Shown here one piece after another: positions 54,697 to 64,000 of a stretch of DNA of 64,000 nt. Position 1 is the stretch's first letter; every line of letters starts with the position of its first letter. The stretch is from an uncultured Bacteroidales bacterium (GTDB taxonomy: Bacteria; Bacteroidota; Bacteroidia; Bacteroidales; UBA932), in assembly GCA_905233275.1 (NCBI GenBank), contig CAJODR010000002.1, positions 3,625 through 67,624 of the forward strand. Reading direction: 5' to 3'. The notes beneath the pieces were generated by a model. The model was not told the origin of the DNA and made no database searches. It worked only from the letters and a program-made list of their open reading frames with translations. The position numbers were made by a program, and so were the translations under genes.

Positions 54697-55895
54697 GAAG
54701 GATTCTTGCCATATTGACCGTCCTCGTGACGGCCGCCTGCACGGAATTCCGGGATCCCTGGGACGGGAGCCTCGAGGAGTTGACCGTGAAGGCAGTCTAC
54801 CCCGATGACTACGATGCTTCCGCACATTCGGGAGTGTCGGTAATAATTGAAAATATCGCCTCCGGAGACAGCTACACGGCATTTACCGACAGTGAAGGGA
54901 AGGCCGCCATTCAGGTCCGGAAGGGCATTTACAGGATATCGCTCAGCGACCGCGTCGGCCGCGACATATTCAACGGAACGGCGGACAAAGTAGTCGTCGG
55001 CGAGGGAGGAAAGCAGGTACTCCTCAATCTCAGCCATTCGCTCGCGGGAACACTGGTAATCAAAGAGTTATATGTCGGAGGATGCAGCAAAGCTCCCCAG
55101 GAAGGCACCTACCAGAGCGACCAGTACGTGATACTGCACAACAATGACAGCGAGACCGTCTACCTTGACAGCCTCTGCTTCGGCACCCTTTCACCATACA
55201 ACGCTACCGGAGTCAACAATTGGCGCAAAGCCGACGGCAGCCTGCCCGATTTCGCGCCCGTGGTGACGGTCGTCTGGAGATTCCCCGGTGAGGGCAATTC
55301 CCACCCGCTCGCCCCGGGAGAAGAGGCCGTCATCGCCCTCCGCGGCGCAATTGACCATACCCGACAGTATCCCCTTTCGGTCAATCTGAACCGGGAAGAC
55401 TGCTTCGTCTGCTACAATCCCACGTACTTCCCCAACCCTCTTTATCATCCGGCTCCCGGAGATAAAATCCGCCCGGACCACATTCTCGACGTGGTGGTCA
55501 AAACCGGGCAGTCCAATGCCAACACAGTCTCCATCAGCTCTCCTACATTCCTCATTTTCAAGGCGAAAGGAATCAGCATGGAGGAATATGTCCGGCAGGA
55601 TGACATAATCCAGGTCACTCCCGGCAACAGTGCCGACGTCATAGTCAAAGTGCCTTACGAATGGGTGATTGACGCGGTGGAAGTATTCGACGGAGGCAGC
55701 TCCGGCAACAACAAGAGGCTCATTCCCGCCCTTGACGCCGGGTATGTCACCCAGTCCGGGACATTCAAGGGGCACAGCCTCATGAGAAAGACCGACGAAG
55801 AGGCCAGCGAAAAGGCCGGATACACCATACTCAGGGACAGCAACAATTCAAGTGAAGACTTCTATGAAAGCGAGGTACAGTCTCTGCATAATTAG
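54693..55895 (+). CDS. DUF4876-type lipoprotein
   Basis: 400 residues with a lipoprotein signal (LVTAAC, Cys16). An N-terminal transthyretin-like beta domain (VSVIIENIASGDSYTAFTDSEGKAAIQV) precedes a DUF4876-like domain (IKELYVGG, YQSDQYVILHNNDSETVYLDSLCFG, FPGEGNSHPLAPGE, SPTFLIFKAKG). Probably on the outer-membrane surface as partner of the receptor, in the place SusD takes in other systems. It overlaps both neighbours. Confidence 0.8.
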   Translation: MRRILAILTVLVTAACTEFRDPWDGSLEELTVKAVYPDDYDASAHSGVSVIIENIASGDSYTAFTDSEGKAAIQVRKGIYRISLSDRVGRDIFNGTADKVVVGEGGKQVLLNLSHSLAGTLVIKELYVGGCSKAPQEGTYQSDQYVILHNNDSETVYLDSLCFGTLSPYNATGVNNWRKADGSLPDFAPVVTVVWRFPGEGNSHPLAPGEEAVIALRGAIDHTRQYPLSVNLNREDCFVCYNPTYFPNPLYHPAPGDKIRPDHILDVVVKTGQSNANTVSISSPTFLIFKAKGISMEEYVRQDDIIQVTPGNSADVIVKVPYEWVIDAVEVFDGGSSGNNKRLIPALDAGYVTQSGTFKGHSLMRKTDEEASEKAGYTILRDSNNSSEDFYESEVQSLHN

Positions 55896-57363
55896 CGCGC
55901 TCGCAGTGTCGCTCGCCGCTTCCGGACAGGTCCCCCGTCAGCTTGTGGACCCGTCCCGGGGCTCGTCTGCGACTGTATTCGGCGAAATGGAAGGAGGCGG
56001 ATTCAGGTCCGGATATGCGGCCTCGTCACTTTGGAAAGCAGGCGCAAAGGCCTCGTCTTCAGGTGTTTACGGAAAGACGCTTCTCGCGGGGTCATTCTCC
56101 TTTGAGGAGATGCGGGGGAAGGATATGATGACGTCGGTATTCACCAGTCCAGGCTACTATCCCATCGACGTCCTCGAATTCACGCCCGGCGACAAGACGA
56201 TGCAGACATACGCATTCACCGGCGGAATTTTCCATCCCCTGTCGGACAGGATTTCGGCAGGTGCATTCGTGGATTATTCCGCGGGCAATTATTCCAAACG
56301 CAAGGATATCCGGCACACCAATTATTCGACCGGACTGTCGCTGTCCCCCACCATGGTTTACAATGGCGATGGGATGCGGATCGCAGCATCGCTCATATTC
56401 CGCAAGACCGCGGAATCGATTGAAGCAGAGCAGATTGGCACCGCCACTGCCGACACTTATTACGCCTTCCTCGACAAGGGACTCCGCTATGGATCCTACC
56501 AGGCGTGGGACGGCTCCGGTATCCACCTCGCCGAGGCCGGCATCAACCGTCTTCCCGTCAAGGAATTCTCCGGAGGAGGCGCCCTGAGATTCGACATCAA
56601 AGGGACTTCCGTCGAATTTGGTTATCTCCGCAGCAGCGGCACCGTCGGCGAGAAAGGATACGACTGGTTCCGTTTCCCCGGCAACCGGTTCAGCGCGAGG
56701 ATAAGCCGCAAGTCGCTCATTCCCGCATGGGGAGACAACAAGCTGGAAATCAATGCATCAAGCTTATCCCAGACGCTTGAAGAGGCCGTCATCGACAAGG
56801 TCTCGGAAGGCGGCGTGACGCTCCCGGTCATATATGGCTACAACAGGGTTTCATGGCGCCGAATCAGCACGGTATCGGTCATCTACGACATCCGAACCCC
56901 TGATTCCGGCATTATGAATTCCGCCCGTATCCTATTCTCCGCCAACTTTGATGACGAACAGTCGTCCCTGACCTATCCCTACACGGATGAATTCCACGGT
57001 AGCAATTATACCGCAGGGGCGAGCATTACCCTTTACGACAGGCGCAAAGCCGTGTGGGACAGGTTCTTACTTACTATCGGCGGACATTACCGCTCCGGTA
57101 ATTCATTCGAGCGCGGACTGCGCTCATCCGAGCCTGACGTCACGGCGTCGGAGCCCTTCCGCCTCATCGGCGACTGGGAGCGAAAGAAAGAATGGATGAC
57201 CTCCCCCCGCATCGGCCTGGAGGCCTCCCTACGATACATATTTACCTCTGTCAAAGGACTTTCCGTTTCCCTTGAAGGGGAATGGCTCCACGGACTCGAC
57301 GTGGTGCTTCTCCCAGGGACGGAGCGCTTCAGGGGCACGATCAAACTTGATTATTCGTTTTAA
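55864..57363 (+). CDS. Outer-membrane beta-barrel protein (DUF6850-like)
   Basis: 499 residues from ATG 55864; a GTG at 55852 is the alternative. A signal peptide (about 1-21, AASGQV) is followed by alternating-pattern beta-strands throughout (FTGGIFHPLSDRISAGAFVDY, RISTVSVIYDI, FLLTIGGHYRSGNSF), ending in a C-terminal aromatic residue (DYSF) as in outer-membrane barrels. The order receptor-DUF4876-this gene is what I recall for DUF6850 proteins. The function is unknown. It starts 32 bases inside the end of the DUF4876 gene. Confidence 0.75.
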   Translation: MKARYSLCIISALAVSLAASGQVPRQLVDPSRGSSATVFGEMEGGGFRSGYAASSLWKAGAKASSSGVYGKTLLAGSFSFEEMRGKDMMTSVFTSPGYYPIDVLEFTPGDKTMQTYAFTGGIFHPLSDRISAGAFVDYSAGNYSKRKDIRHTNYSTGLSLSPTMVYNGDGMRIAASLIFRKTAESIEAEQIGTATADTYYAFLDKGLRYGSYQAWDGSGIHLAEAGINRLPVKEFSGGGALRFDIKGTSVEFGYLRSSGTVGEKGYDWFRFPGNRFSARISRKSLIPAWGDNKLEINASSLSQTLEEAVIDKVSEGGVTLPVIYGYNRVSWRRISTVSVIYDIRTPDSGIMNSARILFSANFDDEQSSLTYPYTDEFHGSNYTAGASITLYDRRKAVWDRFLLTIGGHYRSGNSFERGLRSSEPDVTASEPFRLIGDWERKKEWMTSPRIGLEASLRYIFTSVKGLSVSLEGEWLHGLDVVLLPGTERFRGTIKLDYSF

Positions 57364-57374
57364 AATCTGATAAT

Positions 57375-58967
57375 ATGAAAAAACTTGCAGTTCTGGCACT
57401 TGCAGCCGTTGTGCTCGCAGCGTGCGATTCGAGGGAAAACATCACTCCCACGACTCCTGAAAACAGTTTTGACTTGGTTCCCGTCAAGGTTGAACCAGTC
57501 ATCACCCGTGCTACCGAAACCAATTTTGAAAGCGGTGACGCCATCGGTCTCACCATCTCCCGCGCAACGGGCGCGTATGCGACAAATGAGAAATTGACAT
57601 TCGACGGAACGTCATTCTCCGGCACCCTCAAATGGTATCCTGAAGGCGGTGACGCCTCAACTCTTGCTGCCTACTATCCTTACGCAGCATCCGTCCCGAC
57701 CTCATTCACCGTTGAATCCGACCAGTCAAACGGCACTTCTGCCTCCGACTTCCTCTCGGCCGTCAAGGAGAACGTCCTGCCTACGGCGAATGCCGTCTCG
57801 ATGGTCTTCCAGCACAAGCTCAGCCGCCTCGTGGTCACCGTCGTAAACAATTCCGGCTCAGCGATTGACGCCATTTCCTTCAAAGATGTCATCCCTACCG
57901 CCATCATCGATGCCGACCTTAGCGCAAGCGTCAACGAAACCGTCGATCCTGTCGAAATCACCGCATTCGCCGGCCAGGAAGCATATTACGCAATTGTTCC
58001 TCCTCAGACCGTCAGCCTGAAGGCTTGTGTCGCTTATGCAGGTCTTGTGCGTGAACAGACGCTCGCCGAAGCTACACTCCTCCCGGGAAAGCAGTACAGC
58101 ATCAGCATCGTAGTCAATCCCGCCGACATCAAGGTCGTCCTCGCCGGTGAAATCGAAAACTGGACCGACGGCGGTGAAATCACCCCCGAACCTTCCACCT
58201 CCAATGTCGAGGAGCATCTCGCCGATGGCTATATCATCTACGCCGGAGAAAACTACACGGTAGTCGAACTCAAGGACGGCAAATGGTGGATGAGCGAGAA
58301 TCTCCGCTATATCCCTGAAGGCCTTACTCCTTCAGACGACCTCACCAATGTCACCGCAGGCGTTTACTATCCGGTAGTATCCGTCGACGAAGCCGGTGCA
58401 TTCGCCAAGGATGAAGACACCATTCATCATAACGGCTATCTCTATCAGGCCGAAACCGCCTTCGGACTCAATGTCGGCGATCTTACCAGCGTGGAACAGG
58501 CCCAGGCCCTCGAGGGCGCACAGGGTATCTGCCCTGACGGATGGCATATCCCTACATCTGCCGACATCCTTGCTCTTGTCGGAAAGAGCGCCGGCCTTAC
58601 GACCAATGCCGAAGCACCTTACTATGACGGTGCCAACGGCTCCATCGTCAAGCTCAACGAGGACGGATTCAATATGGACGCCTTCGGTGGCGTTACCTTC
58701 AGCAACAATACCGTGACCAGCGGTACAATCATGGGCATTCTCAGCGGATACAAGTCCAAGATTTCTTCCGGTATGTTCTGCGGTTCCACATACGCCGGCG
58801 TCACCTACAACACCTCCAACGACGCGACTTCCGGCGTGAAGAATCTCCAGTTCTACGGCCTGATGCCTATGACAAACAAGGCCACGGAGGCCGAATACAC
58901 CTGCAACGGCACCAAGGTCAGCTACCGCATCGCCAGTGCCGTCCGCTGCGTACGCAACGATGAATAA
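57375..58967 (+). CDS. Fimbrillin-like lipoprotein with a FISUMP domain
   Basis: 530 residues with a lipoprotein signal (VVLAAC, Cys17). The N-terminal half (30-275) has the fimbrillin/Mfa-like pattern: GDAIGLTISR, TFDGTSFSGTLKWYPEGG, AAYYPYAA, VFQHKLSRLVVTV. The C-terminal half is a FISUMP-type domain: WWMSENLRYIPEG, GICPDGWHIPTSADILALVG and the ending YRIASAVRCVRND. It is likely a surface-exposed adhesin or binding protein. The gene lies 11 bases after the barrel gene and overlaps the S46 gene by 8 bases. Confidence 0.82.
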   Translation: MKKLAVLALAAVVLAACDSRENITPTTPENSFDLVPVKVEPVITRATETNFESGDAIGLTISRATGAYATNEKLTFDGTSFSGTLKWYPEGGDASTLAAYYPYAASVPTSFTVESDQSNGTSASDFLSAVKENVLPTANAVSMVFQHKLSRLVVTVVNNSGSAIDAISFKDVIPTAIIDADLSASVNETVDPVEITAFAGQEAYYAIVPPQTVSLKACVAYAGLVREQTLAEATLLPGKQYSISIVVNPADIKVVLAGEIENWTDGGEITPEPSTSNVEEHLADGYIIYAGENYTVVELKDGKWWMSENLRYIPEGLTPSDDLTNVTAGVYYPVVSVDEAGAFAKDEDTIHHNGYLYQAETAFGLNVGDLTSVEQAQALEGAQGICPDGWHIPTSADILALVGKSAGLTTNAEAPYYDGANGSIVKLNEDGFNMDAFGGVTFSNNTVTSGTIMGILSGYKSKISSGMFCGSTYAGVTYNTSNDATSGVKNLQFYGLMPMTNKATEAEYTCNGTKVSYRIASAVRCVRNDE

Positions 58968-60927
58968 GCGGCTCATTCTCCTCGTATCCGCCCTGCTTGC
59001 GGGTCCGGCGCTGTTCGCCGACGGTGGGATGTGGATGATACATCTCATCGACGGAGCGCTCGAGAAACGCATGCAGGAGCGGGGCCTGGAGCTGTCCGCA
59101 GGAGAAATCTACAATGCAGACGCGCCGGGGGCCACTGTCTCCGACGCGGTGCTTTCACTCGGATTCTACTGCACCGCAAGCGTGATCTCCGACAAGGGGC
59201 TTGTAATTACCAATCACCACTGCGCATTCAGCGACATATCCGCGTTGTCAACCAAGGACAATAATCTTCTGGAAAACGGCTTCTGGGCCCTCTCCGAGGC
59301 AGAAGAGATCCCGGTCCCCGGCAAGAAAGTGTATTTCCTGAAACGGGTACTGGATGTCACTGACGAGGTTGCGGAGACCGAGACGGCCCTCAAAGAGAGG
59401 GGCGAGCGCTACGGAACGCGCAAGCTGAGTTCCATTCTCGAGGGGAAGTATTCCGCCGCCACGGGTCTTGAGGCATCGCTGGCCTCGATGTGGAGCGGAG
59501 AGAAGTATTATCTCGCGCTCTACGAAGTCTATGACGACCTCCGGCTGGTAGGCGCTCCTCCCGTCGCGGTAGCGTCATTCGGCGGAGACGAGGACAACTG
59601 GGAATGGCCGCAGCACAAGGCCGATTTCGCCCTGTACCGCATATATAAGGACGGTGTCCCCATGAACACGCCGCGGCATCTGAAAATAGCCTCCCAGGCG
59701 CCCAAGGAAGGGGATTTCACCATGGTAACGGGCTATCCCGGAAGGACCCAGAGATACACTTCCTCATCCCACCGTGTGGAATATCTCCAGGACGTTGAAA
59801 GGCCCCTCACCAACCGGATTCGGAAGGGCCAGATGGAGATTATCCGGAAGTGGATGGACGCGGATCCGGAGGTGAGGATGAAGTACTCCGACGCCTTCTT
59901 TTCGCTGTCCAATGTCCAGGAAATGCAGGAAGGTGAAGTCGAATGCTTCAAGCGCTTCAACGTCGCCGCCGAAAAGAGGGCCGAAGAGGCCGAACTGTCC
60001 CTCTGGATAAACCGCGACAATGGCCGGAAAGCCCGCTGGGGCTCGATGCTGCGGGATTTCGAGGCGGAATACGCCTCAATCTCGGATATCGAAAGACAGA
60101 AGGCATGCTACCGCGAGACCATGGTGCGTGGCACCTCCGTCGCCAGGACACTTCTTCGGATGGCCAACAATCCGGCGACAAGGGATTCGCTATGGAATTC
60201 AGCCCTGAAGGAACTCGATCCGCGTGTTGAAAAAGAGCTGCTGGCATTCTCCATGAAGGAGTATTTCGACGGTATCGATCCTTCATTCATCGGAGATTTC
60301 CAGATGGAGACCAAGGCTCGTTTCGGGGATGATTATGCCGCCATGACCGACTGGCTGTGGGAGCGTCCCGAGGAACTCATGAAAATGGTCACGGAGGTCA
60401 AAATCACCGCTTTCAACGATGCCGAAAAGCATGTTGCGGACCTCACCGCGCTCCGCAGGGACTATGCCAACGCCCTGTACGAAATGAGGCTTGAAAAGGG
60501 CGTTCCACAGGCTCCTGACGCCAATTCGACCATGCGCCTGAGCTATGGCCGCATCTGCAGCCTGAGCCCACGTGACGGCGTCACCTGCAGCTGGAAAACC
60601 ACTGTCCGGGGACTCCGGGAAAAGTGGGATCCGTCGAAGCACGACTTCGCTCTTCCGGAGGATTTCATGGAAGCCATCGCCTCATACGACGGGCCCGTCA
60701 ATTTCCTGTCGGACAATGACATAACCGGAGGCAACAGCGGCTCTCCCGTGCTCAATTCGCGGGGTGAGCTCATCGGACTGGCCTTCGACGGCAACAAGGA
60801 ATCCCTCGCTTCGGACGTCCTTTACACACCTGATTACAACCGCTGCGTCTGCGTCGACATTCGCTACGTGCTTGCAATACTTGATTCCTACGCACATCTC
60901 GACCGCATCCTGAAAGAAGTGCAGTAG
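58960..60927 (+). CDS. S46-family dipeptidyl-peptidase (DPP7-type)
   Basis: 655 residues from ATG 58960, with a signal peptide (1-20, PALFADGGMW). The trypsin-like double barrel carries the catalytic triad: the second His of TNHHC (residue 87), Asp in GGDEDNWEWPQHKADF and Ser593 in GGNSGSPV. A helical lid lies between the two barrel halves. Near the S1 pocket the sequence reads LAFDGN. Gly at this place marks DPP7 (hydrophobic P1), while DPP11 has Arg, so broad hydrophobic specificity is inferred. It releases N-terminal dipeptides in the periplasm and is last in the receptor operon, with its start inside the previous gene's end. Confidence 0.92.
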   Translation: MNKRLILLVSALLAGPALFADGGMWMIHLIDGALEKRMQERGLELSAGEIYNADAPGATVSDAVLSLGFYCTASVISDKGLVITNHHCAFSDISALSTKDNNLLENGFWALSEAEEIPVPGKKVYFLKRVLDVTDEVAETETALKERGERYGTRKLSSILEGKYSAATGLEASLASMWSGEKYYLALYEVYDDLRLVGAPPVAVASFGGDEDNWEWPQHKADFALYRIYKDGVPMNTPRHLKIASQAPKEGDFTMVTGYPGRTQRYTSSSHRVEYLQDVERPLTNRIRKGQMEIIRKWMDADPEVRMKYSDAFFSLSNVQEMQEGEVECFKRFNVAAEKRAEEAELSLWINRDNGRKARWGSMLRDFEAEYASISDIERQKACYRETMVRGTSVARTLLRMANNPATRDSLWNSALKELDPRVEKELLAFSMKEYFDGIDPSFIGDFQMETKARFGDDYAAMTDWLWERPEELMKMVTEVKITAFNDAEKHVADLTALRRDYANALYEMRLEKGVPQAPDANSTMRLSYGRICSLSPRDGVTCSWKTTVRGLREKWDPSKHDFALPEDFMEAIASYDGPVNFLSDNDITGGNSGSPVLNSRGELIGLAFDGNKESLASDVLYTPDYNRCVCVDIRYVLAILDSYAHLDRILKEVQ

Positions 60928-60978
60928 GTATTTTTCAGTTGGGCGAACTTATTTTCGGATAATAAGATAATATTTTAT

Positions 60979-60986
60979 TATCTTTG
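60979..60986 (+). promoter_or_regulatory. -7 promoter box for dnaE
   Basis: TATCTTTG lies 21 bases before ATG 61008. Confidence 0.6.
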
Positions 60987-61007
60987 TTATCCTAACTTCG
61001 GTATACT

Positions 61008-64000
61008 ATGGCATTCGTCCACCTGCACGTACATACCCAATATTCGATCCTCGACGGACAGTCCTCCATCAGCGGACTTTTCAGCCGCGCGGAACAGCTC
61101 GGCATGCCCGGTCTCGCCATCACGGACCACGGCAACATGTACGGCGTCAAGGAATTCCTCAAGGAGGCCAAGGCCCATCCTTCGGTCAAGCCCATCATCG
61201 GCTGCGAGATCTACGTGACAAGAGGATACGACCACAAGATCAAGGACACCGCCCACCGCAAGTACTACCACCTCATTCTTCTCGCGAAGAATTACGACGG
61301 CTACCGCAACCTCATGAAGATTGTCTCCACGGGACACATCGAGGGCATGTACTACGGCAAGCCCCGCGTCACCCACGAGATTGTCGAGAAGTATCACGAG
61401 GGCCTCATCTGCAGCTCCGCATGTATGGTCGGCGAAATTCCCCAGTGTATACTCGCAGGGGACCTTGACGGAGCGTCAAAGGCCATAGAATGGCACAAAA
61501 AGGTCTTTGGGGACGATTATTACCTCGAGGTGATGTATCATAAGACCGAGGTGCCCGGCGTCTCCCTGGACGTCTGGGAGGGCCAGAGGGAGTATGTGCC
61601 GCAGATATTCGCCCTGGCTGAAAAGCACGGTGTAAAGGTGGTGGCTACCAACGACGTCCACTTCGTCGAAAAGGAAGACGGACCGGCCCACGACCGCCTC
61701 ATCTGCCTCAACACGGGCAAATTCCTCGACGACACCGACCGTCTCCGCTACACCCAGCAGGAGTACCTCAAGACCGAGGAGGAGATGGCGGCCCTGTTCC
61801 CCGACCATCCGGAAGTGCTGGCCAACACCCTCGAGGTCTGCGACAAGATCGATCGCTACGAGATCGACCGCGGCCACGTCCTCCCCAAATTCGACCTCCC
61901 GGAAGAATTCACCGCCAAACTCCCCTACTGGCTCGACCTCTACAAGGCCGTCATCGACGAAGGCCGCTGCGACGAAGGCGGCAATCCACGCGGGGATGAA
62001 TTCTGCGCCTCAGTCGCATACCTCTGCAAGCTCTGCTACGACGGAGCACACAGGCGCTACGGCGAGACACTGACGGACGAGGTCTCCGAACGGCTCGATT
62101 TCGAACTCAAGACCATCTCCAGGATGGGTTTCCCGGACTATTTCCTCATTGTCCAGGACTTCATCGGCTGGGCGAGGGCGCACGGCATTTCGGTCGGTCC
62201 GGGACGTGGCAGCGCCGCGGGAAGTGCAGCCGCCTACTGCCTCGGCATCACCAATCTGGATCCGATACGCTATGACCTCCTGTTCGAGAGATTCCTCAAC
62301 CCTGAGCGTATCTCCATGCCGGACATCGACGTCGACTTCGACGACGAAGGCCGCTACCGCGTCATCCGCTACGTCCAGGAGAAATACGGCGAGGACCATA
62401 TCTCGCACGTCATCACCTTCGGCACGATGAAGGCCAAACTCGCAATCAAGGACGTAGCGAGGGTCAGCCGCCTCTCCCTGGACGAGTCCAACCGCCTCTC
62501 GAAACTCATCCCCGACCGCCCCTTCACCGTCAAGGAAGACGGAGAGGAGAAGGAAATCAAGCCCACCCTCAAAAACTGCGTCAAATACATCCCCGAGCTC
62601 AAAAACGACTACGAAAACGGCGACCCGCTCGTACGGGACGTCCTCCGTTACGCCCTCAAGCTCGAAGGCTGCATCCGCCAGACCGGCATTCACGCATGCG
62701 CAATGATTATCGGTCGCGGAGACCTTACCGACTACATTCCCATCACTATGGGCACCGACAAGGCCACGGGGCAAGACGTCTGGGTGTCGCAGTACGAGGG
62801 TTCCTACATCGAGGACGTAGGCATGCTCAAGATGGACTTCCTTGGGCTCAGCACCCTCTCCATTATCAAGGAATGCCTCTCCATCATCAAGCAGCGCCAC
62901 GGCATCGACATTGACATCGAATCAATCCCGATCGACGATCCCGAGACATACGCCCTCTACAGCCGCGGCGACACCCAGAGCGTATTCCAGTTTGAGTCTC
63001 CCGGCATGCGGGAATGGCTCCAGAGGCTCCACCCCCAGCGCTTCGAGGACCTCATCGCTATGAACGCCCTCTACCGCCCGGGACCTATGGACTACATTCC
63101 CTCGTTCGTAAACCGCAAGCGGGGCGAGGAGGCCATTACTTACGACCTCCCTGTGATGAGCGACTACCTGGAGGAGACTTACGGTGTCACGGTCTACCAA
63201 GAGCAGGTCATGCGTATTTCCCAAAGGGTTGCAGGCTTCTCCAAAGGCAAGGCGGACAAGCTCCGCAAGGCCATGGGAAAGAAGAAAATCGACGTTCTGG
63301 AGTCCCTCAGGGCCGAATTCATCGAAGGAGGAGAAAAGAACGGCCATCCCCGGGAGACCCTCGACAAGATATGGTCCGACTGGCGCAAATTCGCCTCATA
63401 CGCCTTCAACAAGTCGCACGCGACCTGCTACGCCTGGGTCAGCTACCAGACCGGATGGCTCAAGGCCCACTACCCCGCCGAATTCCAGGCCGCCAACCTC
63501 ACCAACCAGATTTCCAACATGGACGAGATCAAGGAAATCATGGACGACTGCAAGAGGGGCGGCATCCGCGTGCTCAGTCCTGATATCAACGAATCTTCCG
63601 CGTTCTTCACCGTCAACAAGGACGGCAACGTCCGTTTCGGCCTCGGCGGCATCAAGGGATTCGGCTCCAACATCGTGGACGCAATTATCCGCGAGAGAGA
63701 TGAGCACGGGGCATTCGAGGATGTATTCGACTTTGTCGAGAGAATGAACGGCGCGGTCAACCGGAAGGCGCTGGAGACGCTCGTATACGCGGGTGCATTC
63801 GACAGCTTCGGGTATCACAGGCCGCAGTTCTTCCTCCCCGGCGAAAGCGGCGAACTGTTTATCGACGAGCTGGCGGTCTACGCCGAACGTTATCGCAACG
63901 ATGCAGTCGAGGCGGGCGCGTCGCTGTTCGGCGAAATGGAGGAAATGAAGCCTGTAAGGCCCTCCATGCCGCCTTTCAAGGGCGAAGAAGACATCCTGGC
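61008..64000 (+). CDS. dnaE: DNA polymerase III alpha subunit (5' part, runs off the window)
   Basis: 997 complete codons without a stop. The PHP domain comes first (HLHVHTQYSILDG, GLAITDHGNMYGV, CEIYVTRG). The polymerase palm has PGRGSAAGSAAAYCLGITNLDP and the catalytic aspartates in MPDIDVDFDD. The fingers and later motifs include QTGIHACAMIIG, YRPGPMDYIPSF, YQEQVMRISQRVAGFSKGKADKLRKAMGKK and FNKSHATCYAWVSYQTGWLKAHYP. It is the replicative polymerase of the DnaE1 type. The C-terminal OB and tau-binding parts lie beyond 64000. Confidence 0.97.
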   Translation, partial: MAFVHLHVHTQYSILDGQSSISGLFSRAEQLGMPGLAITDHGNMYGVKEFLKEAKAHPSVKPIIGCEIYVTRGYDHKIKDTAHRKYYHLILLAKNYDGYRNLMKIVSTGHIEGMYYGKPRVTHEIVEKYHEGLICSSACMVGEIPQCILAGDLDGASKAIEWHKKVFGDDYYLEVMYHKTEVPGVSLDVWEGQREYVPQIFALAEKHGVKVVATNDVHFVEKEDGPAHDRLICLNTGKFLDDTDRLRYTQQEYLKTEEEMAALFPDHPEVLANTLEVCDKIDRYEIDRGHVLPKFDLPEEFTAKLPYWLDLYKAVIDEGRCDEGGNPRGDEFCASVAYLCKLCYDGAHRRYGETLTDEVSERLDFELKTISRMGFPDYFLIVQDFIGWARAHGISVGPGRGSAAGSAAAYCLGITNLDPIRYDLLFERFLNPERISMPDIDVDFDDEGRYRVIRYVQEKYGEDHISHVITFGTMKAKLAIKDVARVSRLSLDESNRLSKLIPDRPFTVKEDGEEKEIKPTLKNCVKYIPELKNDYENGDPLVRDVLRYALKLEGCIRQTGIHACAMIIGRGDLTDYIPITMGTDKATGQDVWVSQYEGSYIEDVGMLKMDFLGLSTLSIIKECLSIIKQRHGIDIDIESIPIDDPETYALYSRGDTQSVFQFESPGMREWLQRLHPQRFEDLIAMNALYRPGPMDYIPSFVNRKRGEEAITYDLPVMSDYLEETYGVTVYQEQVMRISQRVAGFSKGKADKLRKAMGKKKIDVLESLRAEFIEGGEKNGHPRETLDKIWSDWRKFASYAFNKSHATCYAWVSYQTGWLKAHYPAEFQAANLTNQISNMDEIKEIMDDCKRGGIRVLSPDINESSAFFTVNKDGNVRFGLGGIKGFGSNIVDAIIRERDEHGAFEDVFDFVERMNGAVNRKALETLVYAGAFDSFGYHRPQFFLPGESGELFIDELAVYAERYRNDAVEAGASLFGEMEEMKPVRPSMPPFKGEEDIL

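Noticed and set aside
62010..62900. Minus-strand open frame (296 codons) inside dnaE
   Set aside because: Shadow of conserved polymerase motifs; the amino-acid bias (Val, Asp, Glu) is typical of antisense translation.

Overview
The window is a compact, gene-dense stretch of a GC-rich Bacteroidales (Bacteroidetes) chromosome. Three things point there. Promoters are of the TTTG-N19/20-TAnnTTTG type. Shine-Dalgarno sequences are almost absent. The gene content is typical of the group: GH92/GH97/GH125/GH2 glycosidases, S46 and C69 peptidases, BACON and fimbrillin/FISUMP proteins, and a fused SecDF. I cannot fix the genus. The assignment rests on family recognition and motifs, not on database searches.

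Layout. 1-435: remnant of an IS3-type transposase, a terminator and tRNA-Ser(GCT). 435-5344: nitroreductase lipoprotein, YiiX-like peptidase, a C69 peptidase with a damaged C-terminus, 1-pyrroline-5-carboxylate dehydrogenase and a small partner gene. 5385-9045: the str operon (rpsL-rpsG-fusA-rpsJ) followed by tRNA-Met and a previously unlisted 37-codon ORF. 9097-23747: a sensor kinase with a periplasmic-binding-like sensor, GH2, a DPP-IV-type peptidase, a DUF3298-like lipoprotein, a Tat-exported Fe-S aldo/keto reductase with a membrane NapH/NapG-type fusion, GH125, galM, a small lipoprotein and a TupA-like ATP-grasp protein. 23748-24396: a decayed intergenic region rich in palindromes.

25242-31672: a signalling island. 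A Cache/HAMP protein with a degenerate, His-less HisKA-like domain is translationally coupled to a full Cache histidine kinase. Next come a convergent second PBP-type kinase and a BACON lipoprotein, whose promoter shares a distinctive box with the kinase operon. 31737-40288: tRNA-Gly, a DUF6935-like protein, GH92, histidine acid phosphatase, GH97, a deletion scar joining a dead phosphoesterase fragment to a dead XRE regulator fragment, and an OmpA/TPR lipoprotein. 40376-51849: cell-envelope and housekeeping genes (sigma-54 activator, lptE, secG, an N-domain-less ClpB, a second C69 peptidase, pheS, secDF with a one-base frameshift). 51910-60927: a tightly coupled five-gene outer-membrane operon (TonB-dependent receptor, DUF4876, DUF6850-like barrel, fimbrillin/FISUMP lipoprotein, S46 dipeptidyl-peptidase). 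61008-64000: the 5' part of dnaE.

Functionally, the window suggests a host- or gut-associated saccharolytic and proteolytic bacterium. Secreted glycosidases with alpha-mannose specificity (GH92, GH125) and others (GH2, GH97) release sugars that GalM feeds into metabolism. Exported peptidases (S9, S46, two C69) release dipeptides, and P5C dehydrogenase would oxidise proline-derived P5C to glutamate. The least explained items are the pseudokinase/kinase pair with its shared promoter box, the five-gene receptor-peptidase operon, and the small ORF abutting tRNA-Met.
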